Below, one piece after another: positions 7,220-7,358 of a DNA stretch of 7,358 bases. The position numbers and the translations under genes are program-made. The stretch is taken from NCBI GenBank assembly GCA_029858605.1, contig JAOUET010000092.1, positions 1 through 7,358 of the forward strand. The letters run 5' to 3'. Source of the stretch: Coriobacteriia bacterium. GTDB taxonomy: Bacteria; Actinomycetota; Coriobacteriia; Anaerosomatales; JAENZW01. The notes beneath the pieces were generated by a model. That model was not told where the DNA came from and made no database searches. It saw only the letters and a list, made by a program, of their open reading frames with translations. Each line of letters begins with the position of its first letter. Position 1 is the stretch's first letter.

Positions 7220-7358
7220 ATGCCTCGACCGATGACTATCACCGAGAAGATCCTGGCGCAGCACGCCGGGCTCGAAGAAGTCGAGCCGGGACAACTCATC
7301 AACTGCTCTCTCGACATCGTTCTGGCCAACGACGTGACCGCGCCCATCGCCATCCAAG
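7220..7358 (+). CDS. leuC: 3-Isopropylmalate dehydratase large subunit, 3' end missing
   Basis: Only the first 46 residues are present before the window ends. They start MPRPMTITEKILAQHAG and continue through a stretch ending in ANDVTAPIAIQ. This is the recognisable N-terminus of the aconitase-superfamily large subunit, in the LeuC type of about 420 residues shared with archaeal and homoaconitase-like proteins, rather than the longer E. coli type. With LeuD it isomerises 2-isopropylmalate to 3-isopropylmalate using a [4Fe-4S] cluster; the cluster cysteines lie beyond the window. The start is one base after the leuA stop, so the two genes are very probably co-translated. The family is clear from this end, but exact substrate (isopropylmalate versus homoaconitate or a citramalate-derived acid) rests on the leuA neighbour. 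Confidence 0.9.
   Translation, partial: MPRPMTITEKILAQHAGLEEVEPGQLINCSLDIVLANDVTAPIAIQ

Noticed and set aside
1..7358. Search for a novel defence, mobile, CRISPR or other unknown system
   Set aside because: Nearly every base belongs to recognisable, intact biosynthetic genes. No direct repeat array, inverted terminal repeats, tRNA or integrase-like frame was seen.

Overview
The window is one uninterrupted stretch of amino-acid biosynthesis genes, all on the + strand and closely packed: ilvB (3' part) - ilvN - ilvC - class V aminotransferase - serA - leuA - leuC (5' end). The DNA is clearly GC-rich, with mostly G/C third codon positions and strong GGAGG-type ribosome binding sites. This suggests a high-GC bacterium. 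The type of each enzyme (short KARI, long serine-regulated PGDH, leucine-regulated LeuA, LeuC starting MTITEKIL) and the ilvBNC-serA-leuA order would suit a deep-branching actinobacterial lineage or a relative, but the taxon cannot be fixed from this window.

Layout. Bases 1-2708 hold the shared branched-chain steps. Acetohydroxyacid synthase large and small subunits (IlvB, IlvN) feed ketol-acid reductoisomerase (IlvC), and the gaps between these genes are only 2 and 10 bases. After an 89-base gap come two genes that look like a serine module: an aminotransferase of the alanine/serine-glyoxylate (class V) family, then, 8 bases later, D-3-phosphoglycerate dehydrogenase (SerA). A 138-base gap follows, containing a strong 14-bp hairpin. 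Then comes the leucine branch: 2-isopropylmalate synthase (LeuA) and, one base after its stop, the start of the isopropylmalate isomerase large subunit (LeuC), which runs off the window.

How the genes work together. IlvBN and IlvC turn pyruvate (or pyruvate plus 2-oxobutyrate) into dihydroxy acids. Dihydroxyacid dehydratase (IlvD), which is not in the window, would give 2-oxoisovalerate, which LeuA and LeuC carry toward leucine. SerA makes 3-phosphohydroxypyruvate, and the adjacent aminotransferase is a good candidate for aminating it to phosphoserine. The residues expected for end-product control are present in IlvN (valine site) and SerA (serine site), and LeuA has the complete C-terminal regulatory domain (leucine).

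No mobile element, CRISPR array, RNA gene or broken gene was seen, and no gap between genes exceeds 138 bases. I found no previously undescribed system. The points most worth following up are the serA-leuA hairpin and the likely phosphoserine role of the aminotransferase.
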